Shown here: positions 1 through 9,896 of the stretch, in pieces | How positions within the stretch are numbered: the first letter of the stretch is position 1 | Layout of the letters: each line of letters opens with the position of its first letter | NCBI GenBank assembly: GCA_008802785.1 | Contig: VUYT01000004.1 | Location: 434,001-498,000 of the forward strand | From: Symmetrospora coprosmae | Lineage: Eukaryota; Basidiomycota; Cystobasidiomycetes; Symmetrosporaceae | Reading direction: 5' to 3' | DNA length: 64,000 bases | The notes under the pieces: model-generated | What the model was told of the DNA's origin: nothing | Databases searched by the model: none | The model's input: the letters and a program-made list of their open reading frames with translations, nothing else | Made by a program: the position numbers and the translations under genes

Positions 1-496
1 CCGCCCCCGTCTGCTCCGGGATCGCCTAGACTCAGGTCGGGCATGATGACCCCTGGCGATATTGGTACTCTGTGAGTGCCCACAAGCGCTGGCGAGCGCG
101 AGCGTGAGCATGATGCGGAGCGCTGACGGCTATCTCTGCTGCGATGACGCGTAGCACGGAGGAGATGCAGGGCCTCGGCACATCCGACTACATGGGCTCC
201 GCACACTGGCGATCGGCCACTGCCGAGGAGGATCCAGAGGAGTCGTACCCCTTCGTGAGTAGCGGCCCTCTCGCACACTCCTCTTCGCCAGCTCACTCAT
301 GCCTACCCTCTTCATCCTCTTGCAGCCGCTGGTCTTGAAGAAGCGAGGCAACAGCATCTCGTCCGGCATGGCGAGCGGACAGACAACGCCGGGTGGCGGA
401 CCCAACGGCACTGCCACGGCAGGCAGGCAGAAGACACTCAGCGAGGGCGACCTCGCGCGAGCCGATGCGGCTCTCATGTCGAACGGGCACGCATGA
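1..496 (+). CDS. 3' end of an unrecognised protein gene (partial)
   Basis: The gene enters from the left edge, so its start is not visible. Three exons fit in phase: 1-71, 155-254 and 326-496, separated by introns with gtgagt donors and tag/cag acceptors. The visible 113-residue C-terminus is rich in Ser, Gly, Pro and Thr, with a short acidic stretch (AEEDPEESYPF) and a Lys-Lys-Arg patch (LVLKKRGNS). It ends ALMSNGHA. The frame is continuous over both junctions, which is the main support. I do not recognise the family. The tail looks disordered, as in the C-terminus of a larger membrane or signalling protein, but that is a guess. Confidence 0.6.
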
Positions 497-1134
497 GAGT
501 GCAATTTTAGCGGTCAGTCCGAAGGTGACCCTGCCGCGGTCATCCGTCTGGCTCTGCAAGCACGCAACGAAACGATTTCCGTCTGTGCCACACTCTACTC
601 GTAATTCTCGAGCCTGGTATGTGTACGACCGTCGACAGGTGCATCCTGCTCGGCCGGGCTTGACGCCCGCTGTACCACCCCTTACCCTCCATGGTCATCT
701 CTCGCATATCCCTGGCCTCGCCTTTCAGTCTAGCTGAGTGTCTAGTCGAGCTCCTCACACACACCCACACAACCCAAAGCATGTCCACCATGTGTAAAAA
801 GAAGAGGCTAGCAGTGTCTCGAGTTGGTTCAGAAGCGTGGTCGAGGCCAAGTGCGAAGAATGTTGTGCAGGCGCTGCAGAGCGATCGCACCCGGACATGG
901 AGTGCTTGTCGGAAGTGAGGGCCTGAACGGTGCGCAACGAGGCTCGAGAAAGGTGAGGCAAGTCAGGATAGCATTCACGACGCCGTGATGGGTTGCGCAG
1001 CTCGCCCCCGGTCTACGCCACATTGAAGGGCACTTATTGGCTAGCCAAGGAAGCTACAGGTTGAAATCGGCCGAGAGGAGCACGGTCGCGAACTATCGGA
1101 TCGCGTCGAGTCCCATAACGTCATCAGTCGGATC
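497..1134. other. Intergenic region, convergent 3' ends
   Basis: This lies between the stop of the partial left-end gene and the end of the M28 peptidase. It holds only short overlapping open frames with no recognisable protein and a brief CA-rich run near 760-775. I see no RNA gene or repeat. Confidence 0.5.
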
Positions 1135-3059
1135 CTACATCTTACGCAAAGCGGTGGCAAGCTCAATCTCACCATGACCTTCGCGATAGCCGCGATCTGC
1201 TCAAAATCGTAATTTGGGCGGTCGGAGAGATCGCCCGAGTTGTGGTACCTGGTACGCCAGCAGGGAGACAGACCGTCAGCAAGTCTCGGTGCACGTCGAC
1301 GCATTCGTTCCTCACTTGGGATCAGCTCTGCGAGGTATACAAGCACACAGTAAGAGACGAGGATTCAGCTTCGCGGTGAACGGCCTTGCATTGATCGTCG
1401 GTATCTGCGTAAACGCACATAGGCCCGTTGCGCTCAAAGACCCAGGTCGAGACGAATCCCTGCTGGTCGAAGGATTGGTGGTCTGAGCAGCAAGCAGGGG
1501 TCTCGCCAACGACCAAGTCTGGCACGTAGAGCGTCGAGATGTTGCCGACGAGCCAGCGCTGACATTGTGCAGACGGGAGCACGTCAGTCCCGCTACAAGG
1601 GTCATAGGATCAGGCCTGCTACTCACCGCCTCGATGGTATCGTATTTGTCGGGCCGAGCAAGCTGCATCGGCTCTCCTGCCTCTCTGTACCCAAGCATAT
1701 CCGCTTGCAGCATCAGGCGTACGCTGGGCGTGCTTGCATTCGTGTCGACGTGCGCACTACCGTCCTGCAGCTCGCGGAGGTGCTTGGCGTAACCTCGAGA
1801 CCCCCACAGACCCTGCTCCTCGCCGCTGAAGAAAGCGAGGACGACGGTGTGTGTGAAGCGCAGGTGGTACCCATGGAACAGGCGGGCGAGGCTGAGAAGC
1901 GCAGAAACACCCGAGGCGTCATCGTCCCCGCCTGAGACAGCGGACGCCCCATGTAAGCCTGCCTGACCGGAAGTGCGAGAGTGCAGTAACGGAGTCTGGA
2001 CTCACCAGGAGCGCGAACATGACCGAACGATCCTCGCGAGTCGTAGTGTGCGCCGAGGATGACGAGCTCGTCGGGATGAGTAGTCCCCTTGAAGGTGCAG
2101 ATGACATTCGGGTTGAAGCCCTCATTATGCTCGTGGAAGACGCACTCGACTCCTGGCCCGGCCTCCTTCTCGACAGTCGCCTTGATCCACTTGGCAGCCT
2201 CCGCGCCGCCCGTCGTGAAGCTGTGCCGTGTGCGCCAGCTCGCCTTGCCGTCTTCGCCAGTCAGGTGCCTGACATCCGCCTTGATCTGCGCAGGGTCGAT
2301 GTCGGCAATGAGCGCATCGACGAGCGGGCTGTAGTGCAGCTTGCTGAGCGTCGCATTCAGCCACGCTGGGGCAGCATTGGCTGTCTGAGCGCGGGGAAAA
2401 GGCAGCCTGTCCGGAGAGACGGAGACGAGGACGGCAGACGAGGGGAAGAAGTAGTCTGCGATGGGGAGGAGGTGCCGCGGGATGGAGAAGAAGGCAGAGT
2501 TGCCCGAGCTGGAGCGATGCAGTAGCTGCGGGCGCGCTAGGGAGCCGATGTCGATGAGCTCGTCTCGGTCGCCAACTTGCGGGGCTGCGAACAGGACGCG
2601 CTGGGCGGCTCGGCCGATGGACGAGGCGGCTCTCTTCTCTGCTGCAGCCTGAGCATATACGCCGTCCATGAACTGGGCAAGCTCGTCCGCCCAGCTGGCT
2701 GCATCTGCAGAACTCGCAACCTCGCGGGTGGCTACAGCAGCCCGCTGGACGTGGAGTATGGCGTTCCCGCTGCTCGGGCCATGAGATAGCGGGACAAGGC
2801 TGCCGCTGTCGAGCCATTCCTCTGGACGTCCATCGCAGTCATCCTCGACAATGTACACCGACACAGGAGCGTCCTTGCTGCTGCTGCTGCTGCCATCGCT
2901 GTAGCTGCCACGGTACGAGACGCACGACGTCGTTGCCTCGTCGCTCAAGAGCGCTGCCTGCGATGGCGCCTCCTCGGTGAAGACGATATGGCTCGCCTCG
3001 ACGGCGAGAACAAGGGCGGCAGAGGCGGCTAGCGCCGTGTGGGCGAGGTTGACGAGCAT
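1135..3059 (-). CDS. Secreted/vacuolar M28-family aminopeptidase
   Basis: Zinc-dependent exopeptidase that removes N-terminal residues. Exons on the minus strand are 3059-2006, 1931-1627, 1558-1419 and 1248-1173, giving about 525 codons plus an uncertain tail. Residues 1-22 (MLVNLAHTALAASAALVLA) form a signal peptide. A long pro-region precedes the catalytic core. The M28 zinc and catalytic residues are visible: HYDSR (His about 338), GGGDDDASG (Asp about 355), FFSGEEQGLWGS (Glu pair about 389-390), LQADMLGYR (Asp) and CCSDHQSF (His about 480). The core closes with MYHNSGDLSDRP. The last codons are ambiguous. In the assembled frame the reading runs on to 1041. One base out of frame the sequence reads EIELATALRKM followed by a stop at 1135, which looks like a normal family C-terminus. 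A one-base deletion near 1170, a sequence error or a very short last intron could explain this. The family call is firm; the exact end is not. Confidence 0.85.
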
Positions 3060-3730
3060 GGTCCTTATAGCACTAAGCGGTTCTCAGTGGTCCTGAACCG
3101 ACCAGACGGCCTTCCCAGCCAAGGTGCGGTGCGGCGACACGGCGTCATCTCTTATTGCTGGACACACGCGGAAACACATCATACCATCCTGCAAAGTCTT
3201 CTGCGAGCATATACCAACCTTGCCTCTCCATTGAGGTAGCTGGACTCGAGGGGCAGTGTTGTAACAGCGACCATCGCTGCGCTCATCGAGCCCTGCCGTC
3301 ATTCTGGAAAAACGCTGAGCAGACGACATGCTAACCTGACCTGACATCGGCTGCTGGTCCAGACGCTCAATGCACTTGTCTCAAGGCTGTGCTGGTCGAA
3401 AAGCCGACTTCGATGGCACCCGTCTTGCGTTTGCTACGGCTGCACTGCCGCGGCTGCAGTTTGCGTGATACGAGGTGCACGGCTAGTATCGGACTTCAAA
3501 GACGCTGTGCAGCGAAAAGTCGGTGCTAGCGTCAGTCGGACTGATCTGACCTGACCCTTTTGCCGCTAAGACAGGCCAATGTACTGTCAGAGTCGCTTGA
3601 CGCAATCACTGAACGAGACGCACGGGACTGACTCTGTAAACGGCTTTGCTCGAAAAGCAAGCGCGAGCGCAATGGCATTCTGGCCAACCTTCGCTCCTGT
3701 CACTTTCTGTCACGCATAGCTCCAAGCAGG
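3060..3730. other. Divergent intergenic region
   Basis: Shared upstream region of the peptidase (-) and the next + strand gene. A short motif of the form ctgacctgac recurs near 3335 and 3550. Just before 3731 an acceptor-like ...aagcag/G appears, so the following gene may have an unseen 5' exon here. Nothing else is recognisable. Confidence 0.4.
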
Positions 3731-4597
3731 ATGCGGCGCCCCCTCGACGGCGGCTACCTCTTCTCGGCGAGCCATACTGAGCGGCGCTGGCAGAAGCTGC
3801 AGACGCCGAATCTCCGGCGCATCACCTCAATCGCATCAGCATTGAACGCCGTCGAGCGCTTGGTGGCGCCGAAACTCCGGCACATCAGCTTATTGAAGGC
3901 AGAGTCTAGCGAAGGAAGTATGAAGAGACTCCGTTATATCATCGAGTCGGATCGTTTCCCATGCCTATGCAGCATCAACTACGGCCTGGTCGCCCCGGAT
4001 TCAAATATGTCGTTCCATTTCGAAGGATGCTGGGGTATGCTGAAGCGTGCCTGCGAAACTCGTGATGTCACGCTCATCCTAGCAACCCTCGAAGTGACCA
4101 GCTCGCACATCGGGCCCTCAGTGCTCATCCGGTCTGCCATTGGAGGATGTATGCGGGACCTCAGGTCGCTCGAAGTAGATCTTGACACTAGGACACACGC
4201 TTCCTCACCGCCCCGCATCCATCTATCAGCTCTGCTTGACCTCTCCCTCCACGTCAAGACTGCTGGGCCAAGTTCTCGTATACTTGCAGACGAGAGCTGT
4301 ATCTGCTTCTTGCGTGCCGTCGATGCCCCGACCTTGAAGACCTTGGAGCTTCAGATCTGGCGGACCACTCCGATACTTCTCCGCGAACTGCAGAGCTGGA
4401 TCCTCGAACGACGTAGAAGTCAGAATCTCACAACGCTGCTCCTTGTCACGGGGGTACTTTCCGGGTGGTCCACCAGGGCGGGTGCATCTTCTGCTCTCCG
4501 CAATTTCGAGGATGCCCTCAATTCGGCGAGTGTGTACTTGAAGACGATGTTCGCCTCGAGCGGCAATACCAGCACAGCCGTCTACGAGATCGAGTGA
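3731..4597 (+). CDS. F-box/LRR-like protein lacking an F-box (possible 5'-truncated copy)
   Basis: A 288-codon open frame. The translation shows spaced leucine-rich strands such as LRRITSIASALNAVERL, LRSLEVDLDTR, LLDLSLHVK and LKTLELQIW, the style of the C-terminal half of basidiomycete F-box proteins. No F-box is present at the N-terminus. Translation begins directly after an acceptor-like sequence at 3730, so the ATG at 3731 may be internal to a longer or decayed gene. It sits beside a complete F-box gene at 4955-6246, and the two may be old duplicates, although I cannot align them convincingly by eye. Function is unknown; if intact it would be a substrate-recognition surface. Confidence 0.5.
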   Translation: MRRPLDGGYLFSASHTERRWQKLQTPNLRRITSIASALNAVERLVAPKLRHISLLKAESSEGSMKRLRYIIESDRFPCLCSINYGLVAPDSNMSFHFEGCWGMLKRACETRDVTLILATLEVTSSHIGPSVLIRSAIGGCMRDLRSLEVDLDTRTHASSPPRIHLSALLDLSLHVKTAGPSSRILADESCICFLRAVDAPTLKTLELQIWRTTPILLRELQSWILERRRSQNLTTLLLVTGVLSGWSTRAGASSALRNFEDALNSASVYLKTMFASSGNTSTAVYEIE

Positions 4598-4954
4598 GTG
4601 ATGCCTTGCTCTTCTGCCTGTAGAGCACAGCTCACGCACGTTTGCGAGCCGCAGGATTGGCGGTCAGGTGACAGGTCCGTGGCTGTAGCGGTGAACGGAT
4701 AGCGTCGAGCTTGCTAGAAAGTGTCCCATGTGCTATAGCCTGTCGGATGTGTCATAGACGGGAGTCAATCTGCATCCGCATGTCGAGGGTGTATATGCGT
4801 TGCCCGGCGCCACAGACGCCTCCCTCTAGCTGCTTTCATGTGGCCTATCCCTTGCCTTAAGGTAACCATACGCTGCGATCGATGACCCGCGTAGATCTCA
4901 CAGGCCATATCAACGCTCGAACAGTCGCCTCAAGGAGAACCCGCCGCCTCTCGA
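4598..4954. other. Intergenic spacer between two F-box-like genes
   Basis: About 360 bases with no convincing coding or structured feature; presumably terminator of the upstream gene and promoter of the downstream one. Confidence 0.4.
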
Positions 4955-6246
4955 ATGCTAATTCCACCCATCCTCCGGATCCCACCCGAACTCCTTTCCG
5001 CCATCACTGTCTTTCTGGACTTGGACGCCCTCAGATGCTTGAGGCTCGCAGCGAAGGTCTTCGATGACGCAGTGCACATTGTTCCCTTATCATGCTCACC
5101 GTGCGCACCCGATGATGCTGACGTTTCGCTTTGTGGTCACCCGGCTCCGCCTCGCAGGTCGCAGGGACGCTCTTCAGCAGTATCGACCTTGCATCTGCAC
5201 GACACGCCCTCGACGCCTACGAGCCCGCATGCTTTTCAGCGAGCGTTCTCGCGCGCGTAACACACGTCACGCTCGTCGGACATGCCCCTGTCGCGGACAA
5301 CAACCGGCACGTCCAGGACATCATCGCAAAGCAGGACGCGCAGATCCGTCTGCTGCGGTGTTTGCCAAATGTCCGCTCCCTAGCCCTCACGATCGCCGTG
5401 TTCTGCGCGACAGACGAGGAAGAGCAGGAGCCAGCGCCTGACCAGTGCCGGTCATTCGAGGCGTTCATGGACGCCATCTCCAATCTGCCCGAGCAGTCAA
5501 TAATCAGCCTAAGCATCGATCCAGATGGTGCTTTGACCGCTCAACGCGCGACGCTTCTGGCTAGTATCATTGGAACACTCGTTAATAGGAGCACGGCCAT
5601 CCCTTCGCTCGAGCTGCACGATGTCAGCCTGACGAGGGACGCGCCCGAGCTCATCAGGGCTCTAAACAGCACCAGAGCGACATCTATCCGGATGGAGCGG
5701 TGTCGGTGGACGCAGCAGGCTGTCACTGAGCTGGACTTTTCCGCCGTCACTGATCTGGCATTGGACGTATCGAGCGGGGGCTTGTCGCCAGGTTCAGGAG
5801 GTCAGCTCGCGCGGGAACTGGTCCGGAAAGCAGCACCGACGCTCCGGCGACTGTTCCTATCACCAGACTTTGGGGAACCAGACTGGATAGGCAAACAAGA
5901 CCTTCACATGCCATGCCTGGAGCATGTCATCCTCCACCAAACCGCCCTGTCCGCTCTGTCCTCCCTCTCCGCCCCTCGTCTTCTCGTCATTCAAGTGGAG
6001 TACGGCACACAGTTCCACGCCTACACTGCATTCGGCCACCAGGTCGACGTCCGCCAGACAGGTCTGCGCGCTCGGCTGCTGCACTCAGCGCTTGAGACGG
6101 GCAACCTCGCTCGAGTGCGACTAGTCGAGTTCCGCCAGTTTGCGCATATCAGCAGAGCTGAATTCTGCAGTGCGACAGCCGTACTACAGGAGCTATGTGT
6201 AGCTAGGGGCATTCGTCTTCTCCATGACTCAGAGACTGTTGTCTGA
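4955..6246 (+). CDS. F-box protein, 401 residues
   Basis: Predicted substrate adaptor of an SCF ubiquitin ligase. Two exons, 4955-5071 and 5158-6246, join in phase 0 (donor gtgcac, branch-like tgctgac, acceptor cgcag). The N-terminus reads IPPELLSAITVFLDLDALRC, a typical F-box beginning. Splicing restores KVFDDAVAGTLFSSIDL, the continuous block expected after an F-box helix. The remaining 330 residues contain irregular leucine-rich segments (VRSLALTIAVF, IPSLELHDVSL, AVTDLALDV, CLEHVILHQ) that probably form a recognition surface. An earlier in-frame ATG was not chosen because the F-box starts at once after this one. The target protein cannot be predicted. Confidence 0.7.
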
Positions 6247-6379
6247 GCTGTTTGGGCGGTCCGCGTGCAGAATCGTCGCGAGGATGCATTTGCGCGAACC
6301 AGGAAAGACTGCCTACTTATACAGTCGCAAGTACTGCATTACTGTACCTGGTCCTTCCGCTTCCTCCTCCTTTGGCTAG

Positions 6380-8287
6380 CTACGCTTCAACTCTCGTCTT
6401 TTTGTCTGCCTCTCCTTCTGTAGGTGCGTCATCCTTCTTCAGCTCGTCTTCAGCCTTCCTCTTCAGCGCTCCCGCTGTCCCAACGTCAATGGTCGTCTCT
6501 GTCGGCTGGATCACCGTGGCAGATGCTGGTGCCGGCGCAGGCTGGCCTGCCAGCTGTGCAGGCTTCTTCTTCTTCTTAACCATGCTGCTCAGGTCGTTGA
6601 CCTCGCGACTGACGCCCTCCGGCAGCTGTGGGCGGTCTGACCCGCTCAGCTGCTCTTGCAGGCTGAGGGGTTTCTCTGCATCCTTTGCCATTTGCTTCAG
6701 GTCGTCCATCTAGGTACGAACAGCCGCGGCAACGAAGCGAGGGTCAGCCAGCAGCTCTTGATCAAAGAAGGAGGATGCCTTCGCATTGCAACGCACCTTG
6801 AGATCCAGCTCGCCCGACAGTTCGTCGATGTCCTTCAGCTCGTCCTCATCCTTTTCGCTCAGCTTCTTTCGCGGCTCGAGTTTCTCGACTTCGCTCTCCT
6901 TAGCTTTGCCCTTGCCCTTGACGTCCCCGCTATCACCGTTGGTCTGCGACGCGCCGAGCGGGGCCGTCTCGTCCGGGTATCCGAGGATGTGATTTTTCCT
7001 GAGGCCGAGAATCCTCTTCGCCTCGCCCACATGCGCAATGGCATCCTCAAAGCTCTTCTTGACAGTCTTGTCCTTCTCCTCGGCGCTCTCCTCGCCAAAG
7101 TGCGAGTTGGGGACCATCTCGAGTGCGAGCGCGATGAAGAGGTGCGTCTGCGCGACGAGGCGGTCCCACGGGGGCAGAAGGCGCGTCTGGATGGCGAGTG
7201 CAGCCTGGTACTCGGTCACGCTGTCTGAGAAGCGCTCCTCCTCGGACGCGACCTCTGCCATGGTCGTGTGGATGCGGGCGAGCTGCAGCTCGCGCTCCCT
7301 CTTCTGCTCGGCGGACAGGCTGGCAGAGTCGTTGTCGTTGCCGACGGCAAAGACCTTGACGAGCGTGGCGCGAGCCTGGTCGAGGGCGTTCCAGGCGCTC
7401 GCGTAGTCGTCTTCGCCCTGCTCGTCGCCCTCTTCGCCTTCGCCTTCGCCTTCTGCCTCTCCTCCGGCACCTTCGTTCTCCTCGGCGTCCCCTGCGCCGT
7501 CCTCCTCGTCAGAGGGAGCATCACCTCCAAAGTGGAACTTGTCGTTGCTCGGAGCGGCGCTAGCTTTCTCCTTGGTTGCAGCGGAGGCAGATGTCGACGC
7601 GGCGGGCTTGCTCGAGCTGGCGGTCGGCGGGCCAGAGGCAGTGGCGGTGGCAGTGGCTGTATGTGAACGAGTCTGTTAGCTTGCTGTGATATCCAAGGGC
7701 GACCTCTCCTTCAGTCCTTCAAATGCGCACGCGCAAGTACGCACCGTCCGCTGCGTCGCCCTCTGGCAGCTTCTTGTTGGGCCCACCTGGCAGGACGGCG
7801 CTGGTGGCAATGGCGTTCCTGAGGAGGGCGTTTCCGTACGCCTCGAGGACATCGACAGTCTCAATGGCGAGCTCGCCGTGCTTCTCGACGCTGTGTGTGG
7901 GGACAAATGGACAGGATGGCGTCAGTTGAGAGCGGGCAGTGGTTGTCCAGTCCCGAACAGCTCTCGCTGGACGCGTCAGGAGGGACGCGTTCAGGGCTGG
8001 GCTGCGGGCGGGGCGGACAGACGCACAGCTTCTCGACTGCAAAGGCAAAGTGCTCGCTCGCCTCTGCGTGCTTTCCAGCGGCTGTCGCTGCATTCCCATC
8101 AGCGATGAGCTCGTCAACGCTCTTGCTGGCCTCGGCGGACTCGTTGACGGCCTCCTGGGAAGGCACGGCGGCCTGCTCGACCACCTTCGAGGCTTGGGCG
8201 AGGTCGCTTTTGGGGGTGGTGCGAGAGGCGGGGGCGGTCAGTATATAGTGAGGAGGCACATATCATACTAGAGGCTCACTCTGCCAT
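6380..8287 (-). CDS. NASP/Hif1-type SHNi-TPR histone chaperone
   Basis: Nuclear chaperone that binds histone H3 (with H4 or linker histone) through TPR repeats. Five exons on the minus strand: 8287-8280 (8 bases), 8206-8027, 7890-7745, 7656-6797 and 6709-6380, 507 codons in all, every junction in phase. The first TPR-like unit (DELIADGNAATAAGKHAEA) is followed by LAIETVDVLEAYGNALLRNA. A long acidic Glu/Gly/Asp tract then interrupts the repeats, as in NASP, Sim3 and Hif1. Further TPR units follow: YASAWNALDQARATLVKVF, and FSDSVTEYQAALAIQ with LVAQTHLFIALALE. The C-terminus has a KKKKK patch and KRKAED, fitting nuclear localisation. The 8-base first exon is unusual but gives the natural start MADDLAQASK. 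Confidence 0.85.
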
Positions 8288-8915
8288 TGTTCTGTGGATC
8301 GAATATGTTGTGCTGCTGAGTTTACTGCTGCTGCTGCTGCTGCTGTTGCGTGAGTGGTGGGAGCCGCGTCAAGCCAGGCAAGGACGCGCACTGCGGCTTC
8401 AGCAGGATGCCCCCGTCCCTCCTGCCAACCCGATGCAAGACAGTATCTCAGAGAGCCCGCAAGGATACCATGGACAGCATATTCGTTAATCCCTCATCGC
8501 TCTTGGCTTCATCCCATCGCCCCGCAGCGCAATCTGGCAGCTCGCTGGCCTGCCTCAGGGGGCCACACGGGTCGATGCAGGACAGCATGCGGGAGCGAGG
8601 ATCATCAACGGTCCGGACGGCTGCTCTACATGCAGGCTACTAGAACCGCTTCCATCCACTCGAGCTCCTGACTCAAGCACGGCAAAGCAGCTGGATGATA
8701 TCCGGCCGCATTGCACCTACCTGGCTGCGCGGCCCTTTCAAGGGCCACCTGAACCTGCACATCAAGGGGAGCCACTTGCGATATATTCAAGCCACCCACT
8801 GCTTTATCAGTCTCTCTCTCTCTCTACCCTATTCTGCACTCTCGCTTGCAACGAGGGCCAGTCCAAGCGCAATCCTCCCGCCTGCCTAACCAGCTCGTCG
8901 ATACACCCCGATACG
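8288..8915. other. Divergent intergenic region with simple repeats
   Basis: Shared upstream region of the NASP gene (-) and the small + strand orphan. It contains a (CTG)7 run at 8325-8345 and a TC run at 8811-8825. No coding feature is convincing. Confidence 0.5.
8325..8345. repeat. (CTG)7 microsatellite
   Basis: Seven perfect CTG units about 40 bases upstream of the NASP start codon, in its 5' leader or promoter. Confidence 0.9.
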
Positions 8916-9410
8916 ATGGGCGCCCCTGCTGCGCTCGCTTCCCCGCGAATCAGTCGCATGCTCCCCTCACCTCTCACAGTCGCCTCTCGCGACCTCCTCG
9001 TCCGGGACTTGCTCTCGCCCGCGACACCCTACAGCCCAATCACCCCGTCAAGCAGCACGGCGTTCGCCCTGTACCGCTCCTCGCCCAAGGATGACAGTAA
9101 CGGTCCATCAGCCGAGTTCAGGCTGTCTGCACCTCCTACTCCCGTCGCTCCTTCTTCGTCAGCTACTGCAGCAGGCTCGGGCGCGGGCCAGCCTTCCTCG
9201 AGCAACGTTACTGCAGGCACGGGCATTGTCGTCAAGCTGAGCGACGGCAGGCTGGCGGTAAAGACGACGAGCAAGCTGCTCAGGATTGCTAACGACCCGG
9301 ATGACGGGCCGCAGGACAAGTATGGAGCTGGAGGCAAGCCTCTAGTCGAGGGCGAGGAGGTCTCATTCAGCTCGGACGGCTCTCGGGCCTTCCGTGTCGA
9401 GAGGGTCTGA
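8916..9410 (+). CDS. Small orphan protein, 164 residues
   Basis: A single-exon frame starting at a clear ATG (cgATGGGCG). The first about 100 residues are Ser/Pro/Ala-rich and probably disordered (SPRISRMLPSPL, TPYSPITPSSS). The last about 60 residues are more ordered and look like a small beta-rich module: GTGIVVKLSDGRLAVKTTS, then KPLVEGEEVSFSSDGSRAFR. Codon use matches the neighbours. I do not recognise a family. A TATA-like atatattcaa lies about 135 bases upstream. It is probably a real conserved fungal gene of unknown function, but a non-coding transcript cannot be excluded. Confidence 0.55.
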   Translation: MGAPAALASPRISRMLPSPLTVASRDLLVRDLLSPATPYSPITPSSSTAFALYRSSPKDDSNGPSAEFRLSAPPTPVAPSSSATAAGSGAGQPSSSNVTAGTGIVVKLSDGRLAVKTTSKLLRIANDPDDGPQDKYGAGGKPLVEGEEVSFSSDGSRAFRVERV

Positions 9411-9896
9411 TGGCTCTCCCGCGCGTCACGGAGCAAGAGGACGGGACGGTGACTCTGTATTCAGGGGGCAGTGCTGCTCCTCGATACGTCCACGACCCTC
9501 TGCCTGCTGCTGCTCTCCTCTTTTTCTGTTGTGCCCCTCGTCTTAGTGTTGTACCCCTGTGCCTGGTTTGCCGCGCCCCAAGCGACCCAAACAAATGACG
9601 AGTCCGGATCGCAGGTCAATCGTGTCAGACGCGTCTGCGATAACGCAGATCTCAAACGCCAGTTTCGAGTGACCTTCTTTTCTCCCCCTTTACCCGCTTT
9701 TCACGCTCATCCTGGCTGGACCCTCCTTCGTCATCGGCCGTTCTCCGCAGTTCAGTCGCACAGACCGTCCCTCTGCTGGGGTACAAATTCCCGAGCTGCC
9801 CCCTTCCTTCGCTTCTCTCCTCTGCTTCCAGTTGTTCATTGTCGCGTCTACCTCGAGCATCCTATACTACCGACTAACCTCACACCAACCATCAAA
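9411..9896. promoter_or_regulatory. Pyrimidine-rich upstream region of the repeat-protein gene
   Basis: About 485 bases rich in C and T on the + strand (for example near 9674-9690), ending in accatcaaaATG. Long CT tracts before the start are common in highly expressed fungal genes. Inferred from composition only. Confidence 0.4.
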
